A stretch of DNA of 64,000 nucleotides. It comes from Phycisphaerales bacterium (GTDB lineage: Bacteria > Planctomycetota > Phycisphaerae > Phycisphaerales > UBA1924). The stretch is taken from NCBI GenBank assembly GCA_029260555.1, contig JAJDCZ010000050.1, positions 39,179 to 103,178 on the forward strand. The letters are read 5' to 3'. The first letter of the stretch is position 1; each line of letters begins with the position of its first letter. The notes beneath the pieces were generated by a model. It searched no databases and was not told the DNA's origin. It was given only the letters and a program-made list of their open reading frames with translations. The position numbers were made by a program, and so were the translations under genes. Shown here piece by piece: positions 46,201-55,123 of this stretch.

Positions 46201-47742
46201 CTATGCCGGCCTGATCCCTCGGTACAGTTGCTGCACGCGGTCAGCTTCCTGTTTCTTCACCGAGTCCAGCACCAGCCGAGGCACACGCCAGCTTTCCTGT
46301 TCGCGCGTCACATTCGAACAATGCTCATTCAAGCAGTGATACAAAAACTTGAACGCATCGCGAGGCTGATGCATCTGATCAAGCGCATCAACAAGATCCT
46401 GCCTGGAAACATCCTCTTCAAACAGATCCAGCAGCGAAAGAGGACCCGCCCCCTCCTCTCGACACGCCTGCAACCGCGCATCACACAAATCATAAAGCAT
46501 CGCACCGGACCACCCCAGACGATCAATCAGACTCTGCTTGTCGAGCCTGGCCTCTTGAAAAAACGAGCTTGATTCCTTGTACAAAACATGCCTGAGCTCA
46601 ATTGGCAGCAGCATCTTGATGCCCAGCCCCTCAAGTTGCAAAAACTTGTTGTTGAGCATGGGCCAGACAATGGCGCGCATGCGCTCGGTGTCGCCGTTGA
46701 CAAGCGTGGGCTCGTCCACACGGTCCATCACCACCATCACGCCTTGATACCCAAGCTGCCCCAGCACACGCATGAGCCTTGCATACAAGGCATAACGCTG
46801 TTCATCTGAATCACTCATCGGCAGGACATCAGCCGTCCGATCCCCCGCAGCAAGGCGATCAAGCGACCAGCGCAAGCCGCGCTCGCTGCGCGCAACAAAC
46901 CGTGTCTGCCGGGCAATCCGCCGAGTCAGCCTGGCAACCATCAGGCGATCCCACACAAAGCGCTTTGCGATCATCAGAGCCCAGTAGATCAAGGCTGAGA
47001 TCATCGCGATCGACCAGGGGCCGGGTATCTCCCACCCAAAGTCCGGTGCTGCAATCTTGGCGTACAACACCAACACCACAACCAGAGGCAACCAGCCCGT
47101 CATCGCCAGCATATTCCACGCAAAGAACCTCGAAGCGGGCATCAAACGAAGCCGGCGCCGAAGCATCCCCGCGCGCTCTGCACTCCTTGCAGACTGGTCA
47201 TACACCGTCTGCAAAAGCACCAGATCACGACGGGCTTCACGGTCAAGCTTTCGGCACTGCGCTGCGCCTCGTTCAGCTCGCTCACTATCTTTGGCGATAT
47301 CACCCTGGTCCAGAACAAGATCCACCACCTGCGTCGTCGCGCGGGCCAGGATCGCATCCAGATGGTCCACCAGGCGAATCTTTTTAAGCGAACTCGTCGC
47401 ATTCTTGTTTCCAAAGTGCGCATGAAGATGATCAAGCGACGCATTGAGATCGTCATACGCCACCATCAGCACACGATCATCAGGATGCTGAGCATTGTGC
47501 TGATTCGCACAATTTGCCAGCTGCATTCTGATCGCGGTCTTGCCGCTGCCCTTTTCACCAAACACAATGGAAGTTGATGTCCGAGGCAACTGGCCCAGAA
47601 TCTTTTCAAAGTCAGTATGGCTGGTCAGAAGCGACCCCGCGCTGGAGCCCATGCGCACAAACACGTCGTCGTGGCGTGCCTCCTCCCCGCGGAACGGATT
47701 GTCGCGGATCTTCCAATGCCCAAAGAGCTGCGAGAGATTCAT
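46201..47742 (-). CDS. Membrane-associated P-loop ATPase
   Basis: A 513-residue P-loop NTPase with Walker A FGEKGSGKTA (61-70) and Walker B VMVVMDRVDEP (335-345). Two TM helices (about 208-230 and 241-260) lie in the middle of the ATPase domain, as in KAP-type NTPases. It is preceded by NPFRGEEARHDD. Predicted to be bound to the membrane with its ATPase in the cytoplasm. Such proteins are found in stress, signalling and phage-defence settings; the actual role is unknown. It precedes the GIY-YIG gene by 24 bases. Two family 1 repeats are upstream (47797-47865). Confidence 0.7.
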   Translation of the reverse strand: MNLSQLFGHWKIRDNPFRGEEARHDDVFVRMGSSAGSLLTSHTDFEKILGQLPRTSTSIVFGEKGSGKTAIRMQLANCANQHNAQHPDDRVLMVAYDDLNASLDHLHAHFGNKNATSSLKKIRLVDHLDAILARATTQVVDLVLDQGDIAKDSERAERGAAQCRKLDREARRDLVLLQTVYDQSARSAERAGMLRRRLRLMPASRFFAWNMLAMTGWLPLVVVLVLYAKIAAPDFGWEIPGPWSIAMISALIYWALMIAKRFVWDRLMVARLTRRIARQTRFVARSERGLRWSLDRLAAGDRTADVLPMSDSDEQRYALYARLMRVLGQLGYQGVMVVMDRVDEPTLVNGDTERMRAIVWPMLNNKFLQLEGLGIKMLLPIELRHVLYKESSSFFQEARLDKQSLIDRLGWSGAMLYDLCDARLQACREEGAGPLSLLDLFEEDVSRQDLVDALDQMHQPRDAFKFLYHCLNEHCSNVTREQESWRVPRLVLDSVKKQEADRVQQLYRGIRPA

Positions 47743-47796
47743 GACAGGATTCCATTCATGAGTGACCAGTTCATTATAGGTTCAGTCTGACCCGCT

Positions 47797-47865
47797 CAAC
47801 GAGCCGCGATCGTAAGGGAGTGTTCTATCCATTCTTTAACAAGCCGCGACCGTCAGGAAGCGGTC
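47797..47865 (+). repeat. Interspersed hairpin repeat, family 1, copies 5 and 6 in tandem
   Basis: A degenerate copy (ACGAGCCGCGATCGTAAGGG at about 47799) and a better copy (ACAAGCCGCGACCGTCAGGA then AGCGGTCTT at about 47839). The second has an intact GACCG/CGGTC stem. Both lie downstream of the phosphomutase gene. Confidence 0.65.
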
Positions 47866-47947
47866 TTGCTGCTCGCCCTAATTACACTTTACACCCTCAC
47901 GCTTCATGCTCACAAAAACACACCCGCGAGCAACAACCCCGCGCCCA

Positions 47948-49372
47948 TCAGTGTTCGACCCGGGTACCCAGCAACGGCGAAATCTGCTCGATCATCTTGT
48001 TCAGCAGCGTCTTGTTTCGGGATTCGATATTCAATCGCAGCAAAGGTTCCGTGTTGGATTTTCTGACATTGCACCACCAACCGGCACTTTCAAAGCAGTC
48101 GATGGTGATGCCGTCCAACTCGTCGATCACGCCTTCGTGCTCGCTGTCTGGTCCAAACTCATCACGCAAGGCTGCCAGCGCCTCTTCCTTTTCCTCAACC
48201 TCAAAGTTGATCTCGCCAGACTGGGTATACCGCGACAAAGGCGAAATCAATCGGCTCATAGGCTGCTTCTTGCGAGCCAGAACGCTCAACACCGTCGCCA
48301 TCGCAATCGCACCCGAATCCGTACAAAAGTTGTCAGCAAAGTAAAAATGACCCGAAAGCTCCCCGCCAAAGCATGCATCATGCTCAGCTAATGCAGCCTT
48401 CATAAACACATGCCCCACCCGGCTTCGCAACGGCTTGCCCTTGAGCTTGATAATCTGCTCAGATACCGCCTTGCTCGAACGCAGGTCATACACCACCGTG
48501 CTGCCTGGTCGATCAGCCAGAAACTGCTCTGCCAGCAACGCTGTCAGATGGTCACACCCGACAATCCCGCCTTTTTCATCCACGATCATGCACCGGTCCG
48601 CATCGCCATCAAAGCAAATGCCCAGGTCCGCCTTTTCACTGATCACTGCATCGCGTGTCTGCTGAAGGTTGGCAGCCACAAGCGGGTTGGGTTCATGCAC
48701 AAACTCGCCGGAGGTGTTGTCAAAGTTGATCTCGATGATTTCCAGACCAGGCACATTTGAACCATTGGGGCCGAAGATCTTGGGAACCATCGTTCCCGCC
48801 ATACCGTTGGACGCATCGATCACGACCTTGATCTTCTTGTCGTTCATGTCCAGAAACGCCAGCACATGCTCTGCATAGGCAGCCCACAAATCACGCTTCT
48901 CGATTTTGTTCTGGTCAGCCTCTGCCATGTTTCGGCGATCAACCATCGCAGAGTGCTTGCGGATTTCTGCCAGCCCCGTGGTCTCACCCACAGGCCTTGC
49001 CTTGCGTTTGCAGATTTTAAAGCCGTTGTACTTGGGCGGGTTGTGGCTTGCTGTCACCATCACGCCCCCAGCACAGTCAAGGTAGTTAACCGCAAAGTAA
49101 ACCATCGGCGTATCCACCAGCCCAATGTCGATCACGCTCCCACCCTGGCGAGTGATTCCCGCAAACAGCTGATTCACCAGTGTCGGGCTGGAGGTTCGCA
49201 TGTCGTAGCCCACCACAAGATTCTGCATCATGGGTGTCGATTCGCCCGCAGCCTTGGCATCATCAATCAAAAACCGCGATGAACCAAAGCCAACCTGCCA
49301 AGCGATCTGATCCGTGAGCAAATCCGGATAGATCCCACGGATGTCATACGCTTTGAAAACTCGTCCCAGCAT
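47948..49372 (-). CDS. Phosphomannomutase/phosphoglucomutase
   Basis: A 474-residue alpha-D-phosphohexomutase. The start FKAYDIRGIYP is the usual substrate-binding opening. The catalytic phosphoserine loop is VMVTASHNPPKYNGFK (about 105-120), the metal-binding loop is DGDADRCM (about 253-260) and the sugar-binding GGELSGHFYF is about 345-354. It interconverts 1- and 6-phosphates of mannose and glucose for polysaccharide synthesis. Motifs and length match the dual-specificity bacterial enzymes. No sugar-nucleotide gene is adjacent. The gene is well separated from its neighbours. Confidence 0.9.
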   Translation of the reverse strand: MLGRVFKAYDIRGIYPDLLTDQIAWQVGFGSSRFLIDDAKAAGESTPMMQNLVVGYDMRTSSPTLVNQLFAGITRQGGSVIDIGLVDTPMVYFAVNYLDCAGGVMVTASHNPPKYNGFKICKRKARPVGETTGLAEIRKHSAMVDRRNMAEADQNKIEKRDLWAAYAEHVLAFLDMNDKKIKVVIDASNGMAGTMVPKIFGPNGSNVPGLEIIEINFDNTSGEFVHEPNPLVAANLQQTRDAVISEKADLGICFDGDADRCMIVDEKGGIVGCDHLTALLAEQFLADRPGSTVVYDLRSSKAVSEQIIKLKGKPLRSRVGHVFMKAALAEHDACFGGELSGHFYFADNFCTDSGAIAMATVLSVLARKKQPMSRLISPLSRYTQSGEINFEVEEKEEALAALRDEFGPDSEHEGVIDELDGITIDCFESAGWWCNVRKSNTEPLLRLNIESRNKTLLNKMIEQISPLLGTRVEH

Positions 49373-49684
49373 GGTTCAAACTCCTGCTTGTGAATGTCAA
49401 GCTGTCACCATAGGACACCACAACACTAAAATCAGACTTGTTCGTGTTGTGACAGGGTTGAATGCCAAGTTTCGTGTATGATTGAGCCTCAACCCAAGGC
49501 TCATTTGGAGCATCTGTCACACTTTTTCCAGCTTTCAGATTTATTTCCAGCAAAATCAGTGCGGTCTGCTCAAGATGGCGATCTGGTTCGCCGATCTGCT
49601 GCTTGAGGGAAATTGTCGAGCTGCCGCCTGCGGTCTGCTCGAAGATGTGGAAATTTATAGAGAGAGAGCCCAGAAAGGGGACAG
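49373..49684. other. Gene-free region upstream of the phosphomutase
   Basis: No supported gene. A short word TGCGGTCTGCTC recurs at about 49560 and 49630. A minus-strand frame here has neither a good start nor a recognisable product. Confidence 0.45.
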
Positions 49685-49942
49685 ATGTTAACATCTCGAA
49701 ATTCGTTACAGGATCCGTGCGATCGGTCTGATCGTCGAGCTGCTGAAATGGCTGCCATGCGCCGTTGTCTGGCTGCGCCCAAATCTCACCATGAACAGGT
49801 CATTGATGTGGTCGTCGATCGGCTGTTGGCCGAGCTGAATAAACAAACCCAACCCGGAGGCCCGCGCGTAACACCCTGCACCAGACGCGCCCGCTCTCGC
49901 ATTGCAGGCAGACTCACAGACAGACGCAAAGCAAAAACTTGA
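49685..49942 (+). CDS. Possible small hypothetical protein
   Basis: An 85-residue frame from ATG 49685, with AGGGG about 5 bases upstream. The centre (SHHEQVIDVVVDRLLAELNK) could be one amphipathic helix, and the ends are Arg-rich. No family recognised. The Shine-Dalgarno is the main support, and it may be chance. Confidence 0.35.
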   Translation: MLTSRNSLQDPCDRSDRRAAEMAAMRRCLAAPKSHHEQVIDVVVDRLLAELNKQTQPGGPRVTPCTRRARSRIAGRLTDRRKAKT

Positions 49943-49984
49943 TCCAACCCAGCACTGTTCATGTCAACACAAGCCAGCTTCGTG

Positions 49985-50010
49985 CCTCTGACCCCTTCTG
50001 GGGTCAGAGG
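49985..50010. terminator. Perfect 11-base hairpin
   Basis: CCTCTGACCCC-TTCT-GGGGTCAGAGG, a perfect stem between the small frame and the FIST gene. There is no T tract on either strand, so it could be an RNA structure or a Rho-associated stop rather than an intrinsic terminator. Confidence 0.45.
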
Positions 50011-50111
50011 TCAGTTGCTACACAACCACAATGCACCAGAAAGCAGCCCTGCAAAAAGCATGACACCTTGATCTTGCCCGATCTCTCAACTGGGTTGGCT
50101 ACAGTTCACTG

Positions 50112-51341
50112 ATGTCTCAAACTGATCCACACCCACCCATAAGCATGGCCGCAGGTGTCGCAAGCCACCCTGACACCGCCAATGCCACCCATCAGGCATG
50201 CCTCTCATGCCAACAGACATTGGCAGGCTCAGCGGTTGATCTGGCGTTTGTGTTCTTTTCACCTCACCATGTGCCTCATGCTCGCACCGTGGCTGATGTC
50301 ACGCTGCGCACACTCAATCCCAGGCACCTCATCGGCGTGTCCGGCCAGGCTGTTCTGGGCCAGCGCATGGAGCTTGAAAAAGACCCCGGCGTGTCGATCC
50401 TGGCCTGCTCGTTGCCAGGCGTCACCATCGACCCCTTCACCCATGACCACCTGCTCACCAATCTGCACCAGGCTCGGGATGATCAGGATCTTGCAGATCG
50501 CCTGAGCCTTGATGAACAATCCAAAGCCACGCTGCTGCTCGTCGATCCCTTCTCCGTACCAACCCTTGGCATGCTTGGCCCTCTCAGCAGTGCCCACACA
50601 CTCGCTGGCGCAGGCCCCGTCATCGGAGGCGTCGCTTCAGCTGCCAACACACCCAATGGCAACGCACTGATCATCAACGACAAAATCCACACCACCGGCC
50701 TCGTCGGCGTTCGCCTCGTCGGTCCCATCCGCGTCGACACCATCGTCTCACAAGGCGCCAGACCCATCGGCCCCAACTTCATCGTCACCAGCGCACGCAA
50801 CAACCTTGTCCTGGGACTCGGAGGAATCTCCGCACTTCAAGCCATCCAGTCCGTGATCGATAAACTCTCAGATGACGAGCAAAGTCGTATCGCCCATGGC
50901 CTGCTCCTGGGTATCGTCGCTGATGAATACAAAGAACGATTCGGACGAAACGATTACCTCATGCGCAATGTCGCAGGCGTAGATCGAAAAAACCACGCCC
51001 TCGCCATTCAGGGTCTTGTCCGCGTAGGCCAAACCGTCAGGCTCCACCTCCGTGATCGTCAAACCGCACACGAAGACCTCGCCATGCTCATCGATGGTCA
51101 GCGCGTCAAAGACCCACCCGCCGGATCTCTGCTCTTTACATGCAATGGTCGCGGAGCCAACCTCTTCGGCTCACCGCACCACGACTCGGTCGCACTCGCA
51201 ACACTCTTCAAAGATGCCAGTCCCGATCAACCACCAATCGCAGGCTTCTTCGCTTCTGGCGAAATCGGCCCCGTCGCGGGTCAAAGTCATGTCCATGGCC
51301 TCAGTGCATGCGCAGCCCTGTTCCGCCAACCCACCACCTGA
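50112..51341 (+). CDS. FIST-domain sensory protein
   Basis: A 409-residue protein with a FIST N domain (residues about 40-225: LAFVFFSPHHV, VIGGVASAANTPNGNALIIND) and a FIST C domain (about 230-395: LLFTCNGRGANLFG, IAGFFASGEIGPVAGQSHVHG). FIST proteins are thought to bind small ligands, possibly amino acids, in signal transduction. No kinase or other signalling output is fused or adjacent. It converges with the esterase gene 14 bases away. No signal peptide, so cytoplasmic. Confidence 0.88.
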   Translation: MSQTDPHPPISMAAGVASHPDTANATHQACLSCQQTLAGSAVDLAFVFFSPHHVPHARTVADVTLRTLNPRHLIGVSGQAVLGQRMELEKDPGVSILACSLPGVTIDPFTHDHLLTNLHQARDDQDLADRLSLDEQSKATLLLVDPFSVPTLGMLGPLSSAHTLAGAGPVIGGVASAANTPNGNALIINDKIHTTGLVGVRLVGPIRVDTIVSQGARPIGPNFIVTSARNNLVLGLGGISALQAIQSVIDKLSDDEQSRIAHGLLLGIVADEYKERFGRNDYLMRNVAGVDRKNHALAIQGLVRVGQTVRLHLRDRQTAHEDLAMLIDGQRVKDPPAGSLLFTCNGRGANLFGSPHHDSVALATLFKDASPDQPPIAGFFASGEIGPVAGQSHVHGLSACAALFRQPTT

Positions 51342-51355
51342 TCACAACGCGCTCA

Positions 51356-52432
51356 TCAAATCCGCCCCAGCTCAGGTTCCCACCTTTGCATCGCCTCTTG
51401 AGGAGACTGATTCAAGTCCAGAAAATTCAGCCTCGCCTTTTTCCACAATGCCACCCGCCTTGCAGCAGCCAGTCCGCCATCAAAGTGGCCATAAGGCGTG
51501 ACAAATCGCCACTTCAATCCCGGCGATGTATCAAGTGCGTTGTAAACCGCTGCCGCTGACGGCGCAGGCACCACATCATCAAGAATCGCCAGTCGGCACA
51601 ACACCGGGCAGCTCACCCGTCTGGCGTGTGCAGCAGTATCAAACACGCTGAGCACCTCCCGGCTCTGCTCCTCCCCGGTCGGGTGCATCCCTATGGTCTC
51701 TTTGACACATCGGCCCAATCCGTCACACACGGGTTGATCAAGCCTCCACCACCAGTCACCCAGACTCGGAAGTTCAATCGCCAGACGATCAAGTGTGTAA
51801 CTGTCCGCCAGTTGCGATGCTGCCAGCATGCAAAGCCCGCCACCAAGTGAAGTGCCCGAAAGCGCCACCGCTGTTGAACTTGATCGTGATTCTTCAAGCC
51901 AGCGCTGCATCGCCCGGTATGCACACACAATGTCCGCCACAGCTCCGGAAATAATCCAGTTGCATCGGTGCGTCCGTGGATGGATCGGCGTTTCAAGTCC
52001 ATGGCAGATCCACTGCTCAGCGCAACTCAATGCCTTGCCAACATCCAGCTTTGAGCCTGCAAACCCGCGAACCCGAATCACCAAGACCGCCACGCCCTTC
52101 CTGGCAAGTTCCCCATACTCAAGGCACTCGTCTTCAAGCGTGTCAGGATTCGCCCCATGAACCACCACCACCGCCCCAACGATCGTCGCGCCCTGCTCGG
52201 GCTCGATCAATCGACATCCAAACCGGACATGCCCGATGGACTGGATCTCGTGCGTTGCGCTCAAGTCGCTCGGATCGGGTTCTTTGCGCAGCTCAAGCAC
52301 CGGGCGATGTGCAAAAACCTCCTCGTACCATGTGCTCCAGAACGCACCATGACCAGCTGCTCGATGCTCCTGAAAAACATGGCACAGCGTTTGAACCGGG
52401 CTCAGACCATAATCGTCTGGCTCATTCATCAC
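51356..52432 (-). CDS. Alpha/beta hydrolase, acetyl xylan esterase-like
   Basis: A 358-residue alpha/beta hydrolase. The nucleophile elbow is LSGTSLGGGL (GxSxGG, Ser about 198). The acid residue is Asp in ILDDVVPAPSAAAV, and the His is in YGHFDGG near residue 325. The oxyanion region VVVHGAN and the overall order fit the CE7 acetyl xylan esterase/cephalosporin deacetylase group. No signal peptide is present. It follows the PD40 gene by 27 bases on the same strand. True substrate unknown. Confidence 0.78.
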   Translation of the reverse strand: MMNEPDDYGLSPVQTLCHVFQEHRAAGHGAFWSTWYEEVFAHRPVLELRKEPDPSDLSATHEIQSIGHVRFGCRLIEPEQGATIVGAVVVVHGANPDTLEDECLEYGELARKGVAVLVIRVRGFAGSKLDVGKALSCAEQWICHGLETPIHPRTHRCNWIISGAVADIVCAYRAMQRWLEESRSSSTAVALSGTSLGGGLCMLAASQLADSYTLDRLAIELPSLGDWWWRLDQPVCDGLGRCVKETIGMHPTGEEQSREVLSVFDTAAHARRVSCPVLCRLAILDDVVPAPSAAAVYNALDTSPGLKWRFVTPYGHFDGGLAAARRVALWKKARLNFLDLNQSPQEAMQRWEPELGRI

Positions 52433-52459
52433 CGATGCATCCGTTCTGCTCCTGGCCGA

Positions 52460-53662
52460 TCAGGGCTGAGCCTCTTGTGCAAACGGGTCGCCCTTCCATC
52501 GCGCCAGCCAGATCTGGCTCGATGCATTTCCGCCTTGTTTCGTGGCTCCGCCGCGCTGGCTCGTCCACATCATCAGTTTGCCATCATCGCTGAATACTGG
52601 CAAGCCATCAAACCCCTCTGCCTCAGTCACACGAACCTTGCGAAGCTCATCAGTCGGTTTGTTCAGATCAACCTCAATAGCAAACACTTCATAGTTGCTG
52701 TGCCCGATCTCACTGGTCGCATAAACCAGAAACTTGCCCGAAGGATGCCAGAACGGGCACCAGTTCACATGCTCATTGGCAGTGATGGCATATTCCTCTT
52801 TGATCCCCGTGGGCTCGCCATTGGCATCAAAGGCCAGCTCCGACACGAAAACCTGCAACATGTTGTCACCCCGACGGTCCGATCGATACACGATCTTCGT
52901 CCCGTCCGGCGAAAAGAAAGGCCCGCCATCGTAACCCTTTTCCACCACCAGCGCAGTTCGCTTGGAGGTTGCAACATTCACCATATACAAATCCCCATCG
53001 CCCGATTCCGGATTAACCGCGGTGTAAAGAACATGCGAACCATCCGCGTCATACGAACCCTCCGCGTCGTATCCCCAGCGCTCAAACATCGGCACCGCCT
53101 CAGACGCATCCTGACGACCCAGCAGCCCCGCCTTCCCATCAAGATCATCAATCATCTGATACACCGTGCGAGTGACAATCTCCATCGTCAGAGGAAAATC
53201 CCATTTGTACTTCTTCCCATCACGCGAATAACCCGCCGGGTTGGCGGTATCTTCGGGCTTGCCGATGGTCGAGCCAAACATCACCACACCGGGCAGCGTG
53301 GGATGAAACCACCCACAGGTATTGGCACTGCCAGGATCACTGACAAGAATCGGAGCCTCAATCCCGCGAATCCTCCCTGACCCGGTCTTGTCGAGCTTGG
53401 CAACATACATCGAATAAAACTCGTCCGGCTCATGCCCCTCACTGGGCGTGGGCACCGCCTGGAATATAATCCACGATGCGTCCTTGTTGAAATACGCCTC
53501 GCCTGCCTTGACAAACATCTTCGGTGTCGTCAACTGAACATGGTCCACCAACATGGAACCCTCAGCAAGCCTCCAACTCGTGTCAGGCTGAGCCAGCGAC
53601 AACTGACCCATCGCCCCCAGCATGAACCCAAACACACACCCTCTTACAACATTGATCATCAT
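52460..53662 (-). CDS. Secreted TolB-like PD40 beta-propeller protein
   Basis: A 400-residue exported protein with signal peptide (VVRGCVFGFMLGAMGQLSLAQ). PD40/WD40-like blades contain repeated motifs such as GGPFFSPDGTKIVYRSDRRG, NWCPFWHPSGKFLVYAT and GLPVFSDDGKLMMWTS. TolB-type propellers often act as protein-binding platforms in the periplasm. It is upstream of the esterase gene and probably co-transcribed. No tol-pal genes are near. Confidence 0.82.
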   Translation of the reverse strand: MMINVVRGCVFGFMLGAMGQLSLAQPDTSWRLAEGSMLVDHVQLTTPKMFVKAGEAYFNKDASWIIFQAVPTPSEGHEPDEFYSMYVAKLDKTGSGRIRGIEAPILVSDPGSANTCGWFHPTLPGVVMFGSTIGKPEDTANPAGYSRDGKKYKWDFPLTMEIVTRTVYQMIDDLDGKAGLLGRQDASEAVPMFERWGYDAEGSYDADGSHVLYTAVNPESGDGDLYMVNVATSKRTALVVEKGYDGGPFFSPDGTKIVYRSDRRGDNMLQVFVSELAFDANGEPTGIKEEYAITANEHVNWCPFWHPSGKFLVYATSEIGHSNYEVFAIEVDLNKPTDELRKVRVTEAEGFDGLPVFSDDGKLMMWTSQRGGATKQGGNASSQIWLARWKGDPFAQEAQP

Positions 53663-53804
53663 CGAGAATCCTCTCGGAATCGAACTTCAAAGCACACAAC
53701 CTGTTTATTAGAATACACGCCTCAGACACCACCGTCACATGACTCACGCGGTATTCAATAACAGACAATTTTGTTTAGAATAGGATCGTAACAACGCCCA
53801 GCCC

Positions 53805-54446
53805 ATGTTCACCAGCGACTTTCAACCCATTATCATCCACGCTGAGCCTTCATTCGTCGTGATCTCCAAGCCCTCGGGCATGCTCTCCGTCCCCGGCAAA
53901 GGCCCAGACAAACAAGACTGTGTAGCGCTGCGCATCGCCCAACTCTTTCCCGATGCTACAGGCCCGCTGGTCGTACATCGCCTTGATATGGATACATCGG
54001 GTCTGCTGGTTCTCGGACTGACCCCCCAGGCACAACGAGCCCTTTCCATCCAGTTTCAAGATCGTATCGTCCACAAGCAATACACCGCCCTCCTCCACGG
54101 CGCGCTGCATCACTCCCAAGGCTCCATCAACCTCCCTCTCCGTGCCGACATCACCAACCGCCCCATCCAGATCGTCGATCATCAGCAAGGCAAACCCGCG
54201 CGCACCAACTACCACATCCTCAGCCGCGAAACCGACCGCACTCGCGTCATCTTCGAGCCCGTCACCGGCAGAACCCATCAACTCCGCGTCCATGCCGCTG
54301 CAGGTCTGGATGCGCCCATCCTCGGCGATGTGCTCTATGGCAAGCCCGACAACGCCTCGCGCCTCATGCTCCACGCATCCACTCTCTCCTTCATCCATCC
54401 CTACACCCAAAGACGCCTGGACTTCACCGACCCCCCGCCCTTCTAA
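53805..54446 (+). CDS. RluA-family pseudouridine synthase
   Basis: A 213-residue pseudouridine synthase without an S4 domain. The catalytic motif is VVHRLDMDTSGLLVLG, with the reactive Asp at about residue 62. VFEPVTGRTHQLRVH and GDVLYG are also present. It isomerises uridine in rRNA or tRNA; the short, S4-less form is like E. coli RluA and TruC, but the target base cannot be told. It precedes rlmE by 47 bases on the same strand. Its TAA stop is followed at once by a C-rich tract (54447-54465). Confidence 0.87.
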   Translation: MFTSDFQPIIIHAEPSFVVISKPSGMLSVPGKGPDKQDCVALRIAQLFPDATGPLVVHRLDMDTSGLLVLGLTPQAQRALSIQFQDRIVHKQYTALLHGALHHSQGSINLPLRADITNRPIQIVDHQQGKPARTNYHILSRETDRTRVIFEPVTGRTHQLRVHAAAGLDAPILGDVLYGKPDNASRLMLHASTLSFIHPYTQRRLDFTDPPPF

Positions 54447-54465
54447 CCCCCCCTCCCCCCCTCCC
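54447..54465 (+). promoter_or_regulatory. C-rich tract directly after the pseudouridine synthase stop
   Basis: CCCCCCCTCCCCCCCTCCC immediately after TAA, G-free, as after ilvE, pheT and the 29312 gene. The rlmE gene follows soon, so a pause or attenuation role is possible. Confidence 0.35.
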
Positions 54466-54493
54466 ATCAATCCGCGAGCTATCCTCACCCAGC

Positions 54494-55123
54494 ATGCCCA
54501 GGCGAACCATCCAGGACGCATATTTTCACAAAGCCAAACAACAAGGGTTCGTTGCGCGATCCGCGTTCAAACTCATCGAGATCAACGAAAAGAAAAAGAT
54601 CATCCGCCCCGGCCACCGCGTGCTGGATCTGGGCTGCGCCCCGGGTTCCTGGCTACAGGTCGCTTCTGACCTCGTCAAATCCAAAGGCATCGTCGTAGGC
54701 ATCGATCTCAAACCCGTCACCATCAATCCCCAACCCAACACACACACCATCGTCGGTGATATCACCGCCACCCCCCCGCAAACTCTCACCGACCTCGCCA
54801 GAGGCAAGTTTCATGTCGTGCTTTCAGACATGGCTCCCAACACCACCGGCGCAGGCGACCACGAACGCTGCGTCCACCTCTGCTACTCAGCCCTTGATCT
54901 GCTCCCCGAGCTTCTCAAAAACAAAGGCACACTGGCCATCAAAGTCTTTGAAGGTGCCCTCTACCCCGAACTTCTCAAATACACCGGCAAACTCTTCGCC
55001 GATGTCAAAGGCTTCAAACCCAAAGCATGCCGCGATGTCTCCCGGGAAATCTACATCATCGCCAAAGACTTCCGCTCCAGCACCAACGCCCACCAAACCA
55101 ATACCCAAAGCCAAACCCAGTGA
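54494..55123 (+). CDS. rlmE: 23S rRNA 2'-O-ribose methyltransferase RlmE/FtsJ
   Basis: A 209-residue SAM methyltransferase of the RrmJ family, which methylates U2552 of 23S rRNA. The K-D-K-E tetrad is in place: K in ARSAFKLIEI, D in LSDMAP, K in LAIKVFEG and E near the SREIYIIAK end. The SAM motif LDLGCAPGSWLQV is at about residues 44-56. Its stop codon overlaps the next gene start by one base (TGATG), suggesting coupled translation with the VWA gene. No oddities. Confidence 0.92.
   Translation: MPRRTIQDAYFHKAKQQGFVARSAFKLIEINEKKKIIRPGHRVLDLGCAPGSWLQVASDLVKSKGIVVGIDLKPVTINPQPNTHTIVGDITATPPQTLTDLARGKFHVVLSDMAPNTTGAGDHERCVHLCYSALDLLPELLKNKGTLAIKVFEGALYPELLKYTGKLFADVKGFKPKACRDVSREIYIIAKDFRSSTNAHQTNTQSQTQ

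Noticed and set aside
49344..49694. 116-residue minus-strand frame
   Set aside because: Overlaps the phosphomutase start and the small plus-strand frame; no Shine-Dalgarno and no recognisable product.
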